Source: Nematostella vectensis
Taxonomy: Eukaryota > Cnidaria > Anthozoa > Actiniaria > Edwardsiidae
Reading direction: 5' to 3'
Assembly: GCF_932526225.1 (NCBI RefSeq)
Contig: NC_064038.1
Coordinates: 498,001-562,000, forward strand
Length of the DNA stretch: 64,000 bases
Part shown: one piece after another, positions 10,030 to 24,084 of the stretch
How positions within the stretch are numbered: the first letter of the stretch is position 1
Layout of the letters: every line of letters begins with the position of its first letter
Notes under the pieces: generated by a model
The model's database searches: none
What the model was told of the DNA's origin: nothing
What the model saw: only the letters and a program-made list of their open reading frames with translations
Position numbers and translations under genes: made by a program

Positions 10030-12035
10030 AGCCTACAATAATCACTGACTCCAGACATGCGCAGTACTATGTTGCTGCCCCTTTAAAGTAAAATACAGCT
10101 TTACTTAGTCAGCGTAGACAAAATTGCGGATTTTGTCAATATTCTAATATGAAGATGTCAATATTCTCCCCCATTACGTCTTTATTTCTATTTATTTTAT
10201 GATTTTCACATGATACCAAAACAGCGTCTTTTTTCTTCGCTAATTTGATGTCATGTACAAAATAAAAGAGATGCGCCCGTGCGCATGGCGAGTCCCCAAG
10301 GGACCCAATACGCCCAAATAGACCTCTATTTTTTGTCATCCACAATCTCGGCGAGCTGTGCGTGGCGTAACCGTATTACAGGCCTGGGATCCTGGTTATT
10401 GTCCTCCCCATTAATGCGCGGGTTGGGATAACCTTGCAAGAGTGTTGTACAGCATATTCGCTCGGAAATATCGGTGCTTGGGGCCTTCGGGTTCTTTACA
10501 GCCTTCCGTAAAAGCCTTGTGCTGCCATACCGATTGGGTAATCCGTATGTATGGTTTCCGTTTTGTTCTTCAGACCGGGTTCGATCCCAGGCCAATGGGC
10601 TTTTTTTTAATTCGTTTTTTTTTTCTTTGCGCTGGACCCCCTTAATCCTGATAGGTTTTGCTCAAAAAAACTAAAAAAAAGCGAGTTTGCAAAATAAGCT
10701 TGCTAGATTTATTGATTATATGTATTCAATTTGTTCCTAGGAAGTTAACAAAAGACACAAAGCAAAGAGTTTGAGGAAGTAAACAAGTATGTGAACTTTA
10801 ATGTTCTATTTGAAGGGGTGCATTTTGTACAGGGAAGCATACATAGAATGCTTAACTGGTGGAGAGGGAAGAGGTAAAACTTTATTGAGCATAATTTCAA
10901 CAATAGCAAGGGGAAAATAGGGGCACTCTCTTCATACAATATTGCAGTTGTTACCTATTATTAAATAAGTTTGTAACATGTCTTTGTTTATTAAGCAAGG
11001 TCTATTTCTGAGACAAGCAAACTCAAGTAAGGCTGTTGAAATAACAGGTGAGTGTTAAAAGAAAAACAATTATCTGATTAGAAAACTACTGTAGATTCCT
11101 TTGCACCAAAATAAGAACAAACTTCATTTTGTTTGTTATTTATGAGGAACGAGATGAGCTCTACAAAGCCATAAAGAAATATGTATTGCTCATCTAAATT
11201 ATACAAGTAAATAATAATATTAAAAAAGAACTACTGTAAGTAATTAGAGTGGTGTTCATTAACCCGTGAAACAAAGTGTGATAGTTAAACGGTAATAGTT
11301 AGTAAAACACAAAAAAGTACAATAGAATCAGATCACCACAAAGTGTAATACGCTAAAGCGTAGTTCACGGGTTAATGAAGGTTTTGACATTTCAACCTTA
11401 CATCCACATGAAAGTAATGCCTAATATCGAGTGCCCTACAGTAAGTGTTTTGCAGTCAAGTTGTTTTCTTTTAGTAGGTAAAAAAATATTCTAAATAATA
11501 GTAATCATAGCTATGGTCACCACTTACACATACAGAACTTGTAATGAAAAGAAAGAAAAAATATATATATATATATGCAGTCAAACAACAGAATTGCATG
11601 ATAACCTTGAATATATTGAATAAAGGACTGCAAAAAAACATCTTTTGTACTAGTTGCTCGAATTGACCCTTGGCTATTTTTAGCTGAATTCCCATCCCCC
11701 TCTAAAAAAGAAAATAATAATAATAATAGAACAAAACTAAAAAGAAAACAAACACAACAGAGACCCCCACCAACAATTTTGATTTTTTTTACTTTCCTTT
11801 AAAAGGGGAGTGTCATGGTTAAGAGATTTGCAATAGCTCTAGAGCCCTGACACAATGAACTTCAGTGAAATTTTAATACTGACTTATGAGCTTTTGGTAC
11901 ATGTGGGAGACTTTAAACAAAACAAAAGAAATGACCACAAACTGTCAATTAACATAGTTTTCAATATAATATTGCATATTATTTAATAAGGTATTCACAG
12001 CTTTTAAAAAGTTCAACTGTTTGTTGACACTTAAA
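10030..12035 (+). repeat. Array unit 6 (2006 bp)
   Basis: Left-subfamily unit, closest to unit 3 in its first half (GCGAG after the A-rich tract; AAAATAGGGG near 10914). Its second half matches the units carrying AATAATAATATT and GAACTACTG, so it looks like a mosaic. Confidence 0.95.
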
Positions 12036-14042
12036 AGCCTACAATAATCACTGACTCCAGACATGCGCAGTACTATGTTGCTGCCCCTTTAAAGTAAAAT
12101 ACAGCTTTACTTAGTCAGCGTAGACAAAATTGCGGATTTTGTCAATATTCTAATATGAAGATGTCAATATTCTCCCCCATTACGTCTTTATTTCTATTTA
12201 TTTTATGATTTTCACATGATACCAAAACAGCGTCTTTTTTCTTCGCTAATTTGATGTCATGTACAAAATAAAAGAGATGCGCCCGTGCGTATGGCGAGTC
12301 CCCAAGGGACCCAATACGCCTAAATAGACCTCTATTTTTTGTCATCCACAATCTCGGCGAGCTGTGCGTGGCGTAACCGTATTACAGGCCTGGGATCCTG
12401 GTTATTGTCCTCCCCATTAATGCGCGGGTTGGGATAACCTTGCAAGAGTGTTGTACAGCATATTCGCTCGGAAATATCGGTGCTTGGGGCCTTCGGGTTC
12501 TTTACAGCCTTCCGTAAAAGCCTTGTGCTGCCATACCGATTGGGTAATCCGTATGTATGGTTTCCGTTTTGTTCTTCAGACCGTGTTCGATCCCAGGCCA
12601 ATGGGCTTTCTTTTTTAATTTGTTTTTTTTTTCTTTGCGCTGGACCCCCTTAATCCTGATAGGTTTTGCGCAAAAATAATAAAAAAAGTGAGTTTGCAAA
12701 ATAAGCTTGCTAGATTTATTGATTATATGTATTCAATTTGTTCCTAGGAAGTTAACAAAAAACACAAAGCAAAGAGTTTGAGGAAGTAAACAAGTATGTG
12801 AACTTTAATGTTCTATTTGAAGGGGTGCATTTTGTACAGGGAAGCATACATAGAATGCTTAACTGGTGGAGAGGGAAGAGGTAAAAGTTTATTGAGCATA
12901 ATTTCAACAATAGCAGGGGGAAGAGAGGGGCACTCTCTTCATACAATATTGCAGTTGTTACCTATTATTAAATAAGTTTGTAACATGTCTTTGTTTATTA
13001 AGCAAGGTCTATTTCTGAGACAAGCAAACTCAAGTAAGGCTGTTGAAATAACAGGTGAGTGTTAAAAGAAAAACAATTATCTGATTAGAAAACTACTGTA
13101 GATTCCTTTGCACCAAAATAAGAACAAACTTCATTTTGTTTGTTATTTATGAGGAACGAGATGAGCTCTACAAAGCCATAAAGAAATATGTATTGCTCAT
13201 CTAAATTATACAAGTAAATAATAATATTAAAAAAGAACTACTGTAAGTAATTAGAGTGGTGTTCATTAACCCGTGAAACAAAGTGTGATAGTTAAACGGT
13301 AATAGTTAGTAAAACACAAAAAAGTACAATAGAATCAGATCACCACAAAGTGTAATACGCTAAAGCGTAGTTCACGGGTTAATGAAGGTTTTGACATTTC
13401 AACCTTACATCCACATGAAAGTAATGCCTAATATCGAGTGCCCTACAGTAAGTGTTTTGCAGTCAAGTTGTTTTCTTTTAGTAGGTAAAAAAATATTCTA
13501 AATAATAGTAATCATAGCTATGGTCACCACTTACACATACAGAACTTGTAATGAAAAGAAAGAAAAAAAAAATATATATATATGCAGTCAAACAACAGAA
13601 TTGCATGATAACCTTGAATATATTGAATAAAGGACTGCAAAAAAACATCTTTTGTACTAGTTGCTCGAATTGACCCTTGGCTATTTTTAGCTGAATTCCC
13701 ATCCCCCTCTAAAAAAGAAAATAATAATAATAATAGAACAAAACTAAAAAGAAAACAAACACAACAGAGACCCCCACCAACAATTTTGATTTTTTTTACT
13801 TTCCTTTAAAAGGGGAGTGTCATGGTTAAGAGATTTGCAATAGCTCTAGAGCCCTGACACAATGAACTTCAGTGAAATTTTAATACTGACTTATGAGCTT
13901 TTGGTACATGTGGGAGACTTTAAACAAAACAAAAGAAATGACCACAAACTGTCAATTAACATAGTTTTCAATATAATATTGCATATTATTTAATAAGGTA
14001 TTCACAGCTTTTAAAAAGTTCAACTGTTTGTTGACACTTAAA
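12036..14042 (+). repeat. Array unit 7 (2007 bp)
   Basis: First half of a dimer that recurs as units 9-10. It shares with unit 9 the B-box change ACCGTGTTCGATCCC (near 12582) and the interrupted T-run GGGCTTTCTTTTTTAA. Confidence 0.95.
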
Positions 14043-16051
14043 AGCCTACAATAATCACTGACTCCAGACATGCGCAGTACTATGTTGCTGCCCCTTTAAA
14101 GTAAAATACTGCTTTACTTAGTCAGCGTAGACAAAATTGCGGATTTTGTCAATATTCTAATATGAAGATGTCAATATTCTTCCCCATTACGTCTTTATTT
14201 CTATTTATTTTATGATTTTCACATGATACCAAAACAGCGTCTTTTTTCTTCGCTAATTTGATGTCATGTACAAAATAAAAGAGATGCGCCCGTGCGTATG
14301 GCGAGTCCCCAAGGGACCCAATACGCCTAAATAGACCTCTATTTTTTGTCATCCACAATCTCGGCGAGCTGTGCGTGGCGTAACCGTATTACAGGCCTGG
14401 GATCCTGGTTATTGTCCTCCCCATTAATGCGCGGGTTGGGATAACCTTGCAAGAGTGTTGTACAGCATATTCGCTCGGAAATATCGGTGCTTGGGGCCTT
14501 CGGGTTCTTTACAGCCTTCCGTAAAAGCCTTGTGCTGCCATACCGATTGGGTAATCCGTATGTATGGTTTCCGTTTTGTTCTTCAGACCGGGTTCGATCC
14601 CAGGCCAATGGGCTTTTTTTTTTAATTCGTTTTTTTTTCTTTGCGCTGGACCCCCTTTATCCTGATAGGTTTTGCGCAAAAATAATAAAAAAAAGTGAGT
14701 TTGCAAAATAAGCTTGCTAGATTTATTGATTATATGTATTCAATTTGTTCCTAGGAAGTTAACAAAAGACACAAAGCAAAGAGTTTGAGGAAGTAAACAA
14801 GTATGTGAACTTTAATGTTCTATTTGAAGGGGTGCATTTTGTACAGGGAAGCATACATAGAATGCTTAACTGGTGGAGAGGGAAGAGGTAAAAGTTTATT
14901 GAGCATAATTTCAACAATAGCAGGGGGAAGAGAGGGGCACTCTCTTCATACAATATTGCAGTGTTGTTACCTATTATTAAATAAGTTTGTAACATGTCTT
15001 TGTTTATTAAGCAAGGTCTATTTCTGAGACAAGCAAACTCAAGTAAGAGCTGTTGAAATAACAGGTGAGTGTTAAAAGAAAAACAATTATCTGATTAAAA
15101 AACTGCTGTAGATTCCTTTGCACCAAAATAAGAACAAACTTCATTTCGTTTGTTATTTTTGAGGAACGAGATGAGCTCTACAAGCCAAGAAGAAATATGT
15201 ATTGCTCATCTAAATTATACAAGTAAATGATAATATTAAAAAAGAATTACTGTAAGTAATTAGTGTGGTTTTCATTAACTCGTGAAACAAGGTGTGATAG
15301 TTAAACAGTAATAGTTAGTAAAACAAAAAAAAGTACAATAGAATCAGATCACCACAAAGTGTAATACGCTAAAGCGTAGTTCACGGGTTAATGAAGGTTT
15401 TGACATTTCAACCTTACATCCACATGAAAGTAATGCCTAATATCGAGTGCCCTACAGTAAGTGTTTTGCAGTCAAGTTGTTTTCTTTTAGTAGGTAAAAA
15501 AATATTCTAAATAATAGTAATCATAGCTATGGTCACAACTTACACATATAGAACTTGTAATGAAAAGAAAGAAAAAAAAAATATATATATATGCAGTCAA
15601 ACAACAGAATTGCATGATAACCTTGAATATATTGAATAAAGGACTGCAAAAAAACATCTTTTGTACTAGTTGCTTGAATTGACCCTTGGCTATTTTTAGC
15701 TGAATTCCCATCCCCCTCTCAAAAAGAAAATAATAATAATAATAGAACAAAACTAAAAAGAAAACAAACACAACAGAGACCCCCACCAACAATTTTGATT
15801 TTTTTTACTTTCCTTTTAAAGGGGAGTATCATGGTTAAGAGATTTGCAATAGCTCTAGAGCCCTGACACAATGAACTTCAGTGAAATTCTAATACTGACT
15901 TATGAGCTTTTGGTACATGTGGGAGACTTTAAACAAAGCAAAACAAATGACCACAAACTGTCAATTAACATAGTTTTCAATATAATATTGCATATTATTT
16001 AATAAGGTATTCACAGCTTTTAAAAAGTTCAACTGTTTGTTGACACTTAAA
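14043..16051 (+). repeat. Array unit 8 (2009 bp)
   Basis: Second half of the unit 7-8 dimer. It shares with unit 10 AAAATACTGC (near 14104), the GT insertion near 14962 and GTATCATGG near 15827. It has a private TCACAACTT near 15534. Confidence 0.95.
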
Positions 16052-18059
16052 AGCCTACAATAATCACTGACTCCAGACATGCGCAGTACTATGTTGCTGC
16101 CCCTTTAAAGTAAAATACAGCTTTACTTAGTCAGCGTAGACAAAATTGCGGATTTTGTCAATATTCTAATATGAAGATGTCAATATTCTTCCCCATTACG
16201 TCTTTATTTCTATTTATTTTATGATTTTCACATGATACCAAAACAGCGTCTTTTTTCTTCGCTAATTTGATGTCATGTACAAAATAAAAGAGATGCGCCC
16301 GTGCGTATGGCGAGTCCCCAAGGGACCCAATACGCCTAAATAGACCTCTATTTTTTGTCATCCACAATCTCGGCGAGCTGTGCGTGGCGTAACCGTATTA
16401 CAGGCCTGGGATCCTGGTTATTGTCCTCCCCATTAATGCGCGGGTTGGGATAACCTTGCAAGAGTGTTGTACAGCATATTCGCTCGGAAATATCGGTGCT
16501 TGGGGCCTTCGGGTTCTTTACAGCCTTCCGTAAAAGCCTTGTGCTGCCATACCGATTGGGTAATCCGTATGTATGGTTTCCGTTTTGTTCTTCAGACCGT
16601 GTTCGATCCCAGGCCAATGGGCTTTCTTTTTTAATTTGTTTTTTTTTTTCTTTGCGCTGGACCCCCTTAATCCTGATAGGTTTTGCGCAAAAATAATAAA
16701 AAAAGTGAGTTTGCAAAATAAGCTTGCTAGATTTATTGATTATATGTATTCAATTTGTTCCTAGGAAGTTAACAAAAAACACAAAGCAAAGAGTTTGAGG
16801 AAGTAAACAAGTATGTGAACTTTAATGTTCTATTTGAAGGGGTGCATTTTGTACAGGGAAGCATACATAGAATGCTTAACTGGTGGAGAGGGAAGAGGTA
16901 AAACTTTATTGAGCATAATTTCAACAATAGCAGGGGGAAGAGAGGGGCACTCTCTTCATACAATATTGCAGTTGTTACCTATTATTAAATAAGTTTGTAA
17001 CATGTCTTTGTTTATTAAGCAAGGTCTATTTCTGAGACAAGCAAACTCAAGTAAGGCTGTTGAAATAACAGGTGAGTGTTAAAAGAAAAACAATTATCTG
17101 ATTAGAAAACTACTGTAGATTCCTTTGCACCAAAATAAGAACAAACTTCATTTTGTTTGTTATTTATGAGGAACGAGATGAGCTCTACAAAGCCATAAAG
17201 AAATATGTATTGCTCATCTAAATTATACAAGTAAATAATAATATTAAAAAAGAACTACTGTAAGTAATTAGAGTGGTGTTCATTAACCCGTGAAACAAAG
17301 TGTGATAGTTAAACGGTAATAGTTAGTAAAACACAAAAAAGTACAATAGAATCAGATCACCACAAAGTGTAATACGCTAAAGCGTAGTTCACGGGTTAAT
17401 GAAGGTTTTGACATTTCAACCTTACATCCACATGAAAGTAATGCCTAATATCGAGTGCCCTACAGTAAGTGTTTTGCAGTCAAGTTGTTTTCTTTTAGTA
17501 GGTAAAAAAATATTCTAAATAATAGTAATCATAGCTATGGTCACCACTTACACATACAGAACTTGTAATAAAAAGAAAGAAAAAAAAAATATATATATAT
17601 GCAGTCAAACAACAGAATTGCATGATAACCTTGAATATATTGAATAAAGGACTGCAAAAAAACATCTTTTGTACTAGTTGCTCGAATTGACCCTTGGCTA
17701 TTTTTAGCTGAATTCCCATCCCCCTCTAAAAAAGAAAATAATAATAATAATAGAACAAAACTAAAAAGAAAACAAACACAACAGAGACCCCCACCAACAA
17801 TTTTGATTTTTTTTACTTTCCTTTAAAAGGGGAGTGTCATGGTTAAGAGATTTGCAATAGCTCTAGAGCCCTGACACAATGAACTTCAGTGAAATTTTAA
17901 TACTGACTTATGAGCTTTTGGTACATGTGGGAGACTTTAAACAAAACAAAAGAAATGACCACAAACTGTCAATTAACATAGTTTTCAATATAATATTGCA
18001 TATTATTTAATAAGGTATTCACAGCTTTTAAAAAGTTCAACTGTTTGTTGACACTTAAA
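16052..18059 (+). repeat. Array unit 9 (2008 bp)
   Basis: Repeats unit 7 at a spacing of 4016 bp, including the altered B-box near 16598 and the C-interrupted T-run. It differs in having AAAACTTTATTG near 16900 and AATAAAAAGAAAG near 17570. Confidence 0.95.
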
Positions 18060-20071
18060 AGCCTACAATAATCACTGACTCCAGACATGCGCAGTACTAT
18101 GTTGCTGCCCCTTTAAAGTAAAATACTGCTTTACTTAGTCAGCGTAGACAAAATTGCGGATTTTGTCAATATTCTAATATGAAGATGTCAATATTCTTCC
18201 CCACTACGTCTTTATTTCTATTTATTTTATGATTTTCACATGATACCAAAACAGCGTCTTTTTTCTTCGCTAATTTGATGTCATGTACAAAATAAAAGAG
18301 ATGCGCCCGTGCGTATGGCGAGTCCCCAAGGGACCCAATACGCCTAAATAGACCTCTATTTTTTGTCATCCACAATCTCGGCGAGCTGTGCGTGGCGTAA
18401 CCGTATTACAGGCCTGGGATCCTGGTTATTGTCCTCCCCATTAATGCGCGGGTTGGGATAACCTTGCAAGAGTGTTGTACAGCATATTCGCTCGGAAATA
18501 TCGGTGCTTGGGGCCTTCGGGTTCTTTACAGCCTTCCGTAAAAGCCTTGTGCTGCCATACCGATTGGGTAATCCGTATGTATGGTTTCCGTTTTGTTCTT
18601 CAGACCGGGTTCGATCCCAGGCCAATGGGCTTTTTTTTTAATTCGTTTTTTTTTCTTTGCGCTGGACCCCCTTAATCCTGATAGGTTTTGCGCAAAAATA
18701 ATAAAAAAAAGTGAGTTTGCAAAATAAGCTTGCTAGATTTATTGATTATATGTATTCAATTTGTTCCTAGGAAGTTAACAAAAGACACAAAGCAAAGAGT
18801 TTGAGGAAGTAAACAAGTATGTGAACTTTAATGTTCTATTTGAAGGGGTGCATTTTGTACAGGGAAGCATACATAGAATGCTTAACTGGTGGAGAGGGAA
18901 GAGGTAAAAGTTTATTGAGCATAATTTCAACAATAGCAGGGGGAAGAGAGGGGCACTCTCTTCATACAATATTGCAGTGTTGTTACCTATTATTAAATAA
19001 GTTTGTAACATGTCTTTGTTTATTAAGCAAGGTCTATTTCTGAGACAAGCAAACTCAAGTAAGAGCTGTTGAAATAACAGGTGAGTGTTAAAAGAAAAAC
19101 AATTATCTGATTAAAAAACTGCTGTAGATTCCTTTGCACCAAAATAAGAACAAACTTCATTTCGTTTGTTATTTTTGAGGAACGAGATGAGCTCTACAAG
19201 CCAAGAAGAAATATGTATTGCTCATCTAAATTATACAAGTAAATGATAATATTAAAAAAGAATTACTGTAAGTAATTAGTGTGGTTTTCATTAACTCGTG
19301 AAACAAGGTGTGATAGTTAAACAGTAATAGTTAGTAAAACACAAAAAAGTACAATAGAATCAGATCACCACAAAGTGTAATACGCTAAAGCGTAGTTCAC
19401 GGGTTAATGAAGGTTTTGACATTTCAACCTTACATCCACATGAAAGTAATGCCTAATATCGAGTGCCCTACAGTAAGTGTTTTGCAGTCAAGTTGTTTTC
19501 TTTTAGTAGGTAAAAAAATATTCTAAATAATAGTAATCATAGCTATGGTCACCACTTACACATATAGAACTTGTAATGAAAAGAAAGAAAAAATATATAT
19601 ATATATATATATGCAGTCAAACAACAGAATTGCATGATAACCTTGAATATATTGAATAAAGGACTGCAAAAAAACATCTTTTGTACTAGTTGCTTGAATT
19701 GACCCTTGGCTATTTTTAGCTGAATTCCCATCCCCCTCTAAAAAAGAAAATAATAATAATAATAGAACAAAACTAAAAAGAAAACAAACACAACAGAGAC
19801 CCCCACCAACAATTTTGATTTTTTTTACTTTCCTTTAAAAGGGGAGTATCATGGTTAAGAGATTTGCAATAGCTCTAGAGCCCTGACACAATGAACTTCA
19901 GTGAAATTCTAATACTGACTTATGAGCTTTTGGTACATGTGGGAGACTTTAAACAAAGCAAAACAAATGACCACAAACTGTCAATTAACATAGTTTTCAA
20001 TATAATATTGCATATTATTTAATAAGGTATTCACAGCTTTTAAAAAGTTCAACTGTTTGTTGACACTTAAA
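18060..20071 (+). repeat. Array unit 10 (2012 bp)
   Basis: Repeats unit 8 at a spacing of 4017 bp. It has one of the longest TA tracts of the left half, near 19593-19611, and a private ACTACG at 18203. Confidence 0.95.
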
Positions 20072-22079
20072 AGCCTACAATAATCACTGACTCCAGACAT
20101 GCGCAGTACTATGTTGCTGCCCCTTTAAAGTAAAATACAGCTTTACTTAGTCAGCGTAGACAAAATTGCGGATTTTGTCAATATTCTAATATGAAGATGT
20201 CAATATTCTTCCCCATTACGTCTTTATTTCTATTTATTTTATGATTTTCACATGATACCAAAACAGCGTCTTTTTTCTTCGCTAATTTGATGTCATGTAC
20301 AAAATAAAAGAGATGCGCCCGTGCGTATGGCGAGTCCCCAAGGGACCCAATACGCCTAAATAGACCTCTATTTTTTGTCATCCACAATCTCTGCGAGCTG
20401 TGCGTGGCGTAACCGTATTACAGGCCTGGGATCCTGGTTATTGTCCTCCCCATTAATGCGCGGGTTGGGATAACCTTGCAAGAGTGTTGTACAGCATATT
20501 CGCTCGGAAATATCGGTGCTTGGGGCCTTCGGGTTCTTTACAGCCTTCCGTAAAAGCCTTGTGCTGCCATACCGATTGGGTAATCCGTATGTATGGTTTC
20601 CGTTTTGTTCTTCAGACCGGGTTCGATCCCAGGCCAATGGGCTTTGTTTTTTAATTTGTTTTTTTTTTCTTTGCGCTGGACCCCCTTAATCCTGATAGGT
20701 TTTGCGCAAAAATAATAAAAAAAGTGAGTTTGCAAAATAAGCTTGCTAGATTTATTGATTATATGTATTCAATTTGTTCCTAGGAAGTTAACAAAAAACA
20801 CAAAGCAAAGAGTTTGAGGAAGTAAACAAGTATGTGAACTTTAATGTTCTATTTGAAGGGGTGCATTTTGTACAGGGAAGCATACATAGAATGCTTAACT
20901 GGTGGAGAGGGAAGAGGTAAAAGTTTATTGAGCAAAATTTCAACAATAGCAGGGGGAAGAGAGGGGCACTCTCTTCATACAATATTGCAGTTGTTACCTA
21001 TTATTAAATAAGTTTGTAACATGTCTTTGTTTATTAAGCAATGTATATTTCTGAGACAAGCAAACTCAAGTAAGGCTGTTGAAATAACAGGTGAGTGTTA
21101 AAAGAAAAACAATTATCTGATTAGAAAACTACTGTAGATTCCTTTGCACCAAAATAAGAACAAACTTCATTTAGTTTGTTATTTTTGAGGAACGAGATGA
21201 GCTCTACAAGCCAAGAAGAAATATGTATTGCTCATCTAAATTATACAAGTAAATGATAATATTAAAAAAGAATTACTGTAAGTAATTAGAGTGGTTTTCA
21301 TTAACTCGTGAAACAAGGTGTGATAGTTAAACAGTAATAGTTAGTACAACACAAAAAAGAACAATAGAATCAGATCACAACAAAGTGTAATACGCTAAAG
21401 CGTAGTTCACGGGTTAATGAAGGTTTTGACATTTCGACCTTACATCCACATGAAGGTAATGCCTAATATCGAGTGCCCTACAGTAAGTGTTTTGCAGTCA
21501 AGTTGTTTTTTTTTAGTAGGTAAAAAACATATTCTAAATAATAGTAATCATAGCTATGGTCACCACTTACACATATAGAACTTGTAATGAAAAGAAGGAA
21601 AAAATATATATATATATGCAGTCAAACAACAGAATTGCATGATAACCTTGAATATATTGAATAAAGGACTGCAAAAAAACATCTTTTGTACTAGTTGCTC
21701 GAATTGACCCTTGGCTATTTTTAGCTGAATTCCCATCCCCCTCTAAAAAAGAAAATAATAATAATAATAATAGAACAAAACTAAAAAGAAAACAAACACA
21801 ACAGAGACCCCCACCAACAATTTTGATTTTTTTTACTTTCCTTTAAAAGGGGAGTGTCATGGTTAAGAGATTTGCAATAGCTCTAGAGCCCTGACACAAT
21901 GAACTTCAGTGAAATTTTAATACTGACTTATGAGCTTTTGGTACATGTGGGAGACTTTAAACAAAACAAAAGAAATGACCACAAACTGTCAATTAACATA
22001 GTTTTCAATATAATATTGCATATTATTTAATAAGGTATTCACAGCTTTTAAAAAGTTCAACTGTTTGTTGACACTTAAA
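20072..22079 (+). repeat. Array unit 11 (2008 bp)
   Basis: Parent type of the right part of unit 14. Shared markers are GGGCTTTGTTTTTTAA near 20640, GAGCAAAATTTC near 20931 and GTTAGTACAACAC near 21340. It has a private CTCTGCGAG near 20390. Confidence 0.95.
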
Positions 22080-24084
22080 AGCCTACAATAATCACTGACT
22101 CCAGACATGCGCAGTACTATGTTGCTGCCCCTTTAAAGTAAAATACAGCTTTACTTAGTCAGCGTAGACAAAATTGCGGATTTTGTCAATATTCTAATAT
22201 GAAGATGTCAATATTCTCCCCCATTACGTCTTTATTTCTATTTATTTTATGATTTTCACATGATACCAAAACAGCGTCTTTTTTCTTCGCTAATTTGATG
22301 TCATGTACAAAATAAAAGAGATGCGCCCGTGCGCATGGCGAGTCCCCAAGGGACCCAATACGCCCAAATAGACCTCTATTTTTTGTCATCCACAATCTCG
22401 GCGAGCTGTGCGTGGCGTAACCGTATTACAGGCCTGGGATCCTGGTTATTGTCCTCCCCATTAATGCGCGGGTTGGGATAACCTTGCAAGAGTGTTGTAC
22501 AGCATATTCGCTCGGAAATATCGGTGCTTGGGGCCTTCGGGTTCTTTACAGCCTTCCGTAAAAGCCTTGTGCTGCCATACCGATTGGGTAATCCGTATGT
22601 ATGGTTTCCGTTTTGTTCTTCAGACCGGGTTCGATCCCAGGCCAATGGGCTTTTTTTTTTAATTGTTTTTTTTTCTTTGCGCTGGACCCCCTTAATCCTG
22701 ATAGGTTTTGCGCAAAAATAATAAAAAAAAGTGAGTTTGCAAAATAAGCTTGCTAGATTTATTGATTATATGTATTCAATTTGTTCCTAGGAAGTTAACA
22801 AAAGACACAAAGCAAAGAGTTTGAGGAAGTAAACAAGTATGTGAACTTTAATGTTCTATTTGAAGGGGTGCATTTTGTAAAGGGAAGCATACATAGAATG
22901 CTTAACTGGTGGAGAGGGAAGAGGTAAAAGTTTATTGAGCATAATTTCAACAAAAGCAAGGGGAAAAGAGGGGCACTCTCTTCATACAATATTGCAGTTG
23001 TTACCTATTATTAAATAAGTTTGTAACATGTCTTTGTTTATTAAGCAAGGTCTATTTCTGAGACAAGCAAACTCAAGTAAGGCTGTTGAAATAACAGGTG
23101 AGTGTTAAAAGAAAAACAATTATCTGATTAGAAAACTACTGTAGATTCCTTTGCACCAAAATAAGAACAAACTTCATTTTGTTTGTTATTTATGAGGAAC
23201 GAGATGAGCTCTACAAAGCCATAAAGAAATATGTATTGCTCATCTAAATTATACAAGTAAATAATAATATTAAAAAAGAACTGCTGTAAGTAATTAGAGT
23301 GGTGTTCATTAACCCGTGAAACAAAGTGTGATAGTTAAACGGTAATAGTTAGTAAAACACAAAAAAGTACAATAGAATCAGATCACCACAAAGTGTAATA
23401 CGCTAAAGCGTAGTTCACGGGTTAATGAAGGTTTTGACATTTCAACCTTACATCCACATGAAAGTAATGCCTAATATCGAGTGCCCTACAGTAAGTGTTT
23501 TGCAGTCAAGTTGTTTTCTTTTAGTAGGTAAAAAAATATTCTAAATAATAGTAATCATAGCTATGGTCACCACTTACACATACAGAACTTGTAATGAAAA
23601 GAAAGAAAGAAAATGTATATATATGCAGTCAAACAACAGAATTGCATGATAACCTTGAATATATTGAATAAAGGACTGCAAAAAAACATCTTTTGTACTA
23701 GTTGCTCGAATTGACCCTTGGCTATTTTTAGCTGAATTCCCATCCCCCTCTAAAAAAAAAAATAATAATAATAATAGAACAAAACTAAAAAGAAAACAAA
23801 CACAACAGAGACCCCCACCAACAATTTTGATTTTTTTTTACTTTCCTTTAAAAGGGGAGTGTCATGGTTAAGAGATTTGCAATAGCTCTAGAGCCCTGAC
23901 ACAATGAACTTCAGTGAAATTTTAATACTGACTTATGAGCTTTTGGTACATGTGGGAGACTTTAAACAAAACAAAAGAAATGACCACAAACTGTCAATTA
24001 ACATAGTTTTCAATATAATATTGCATATTATTTAATAAGGTATTCACAGCTTTTAAAAAGTTCAACTGTTTGTTGACACTTAAA
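22080..24084 (+). repeat. Array unit 12 (2005 bp)
   Basis: Same type as unit 15. Shared markers are GAAAGAAAGAAAATGTATAT near 23602, GAACTGCTGTAAG near 23278 and GTAAAGGG near 22878. It lies directly upstream of the first element-bearing unit, as unit 15 does for the second. Confidence 0.95.
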
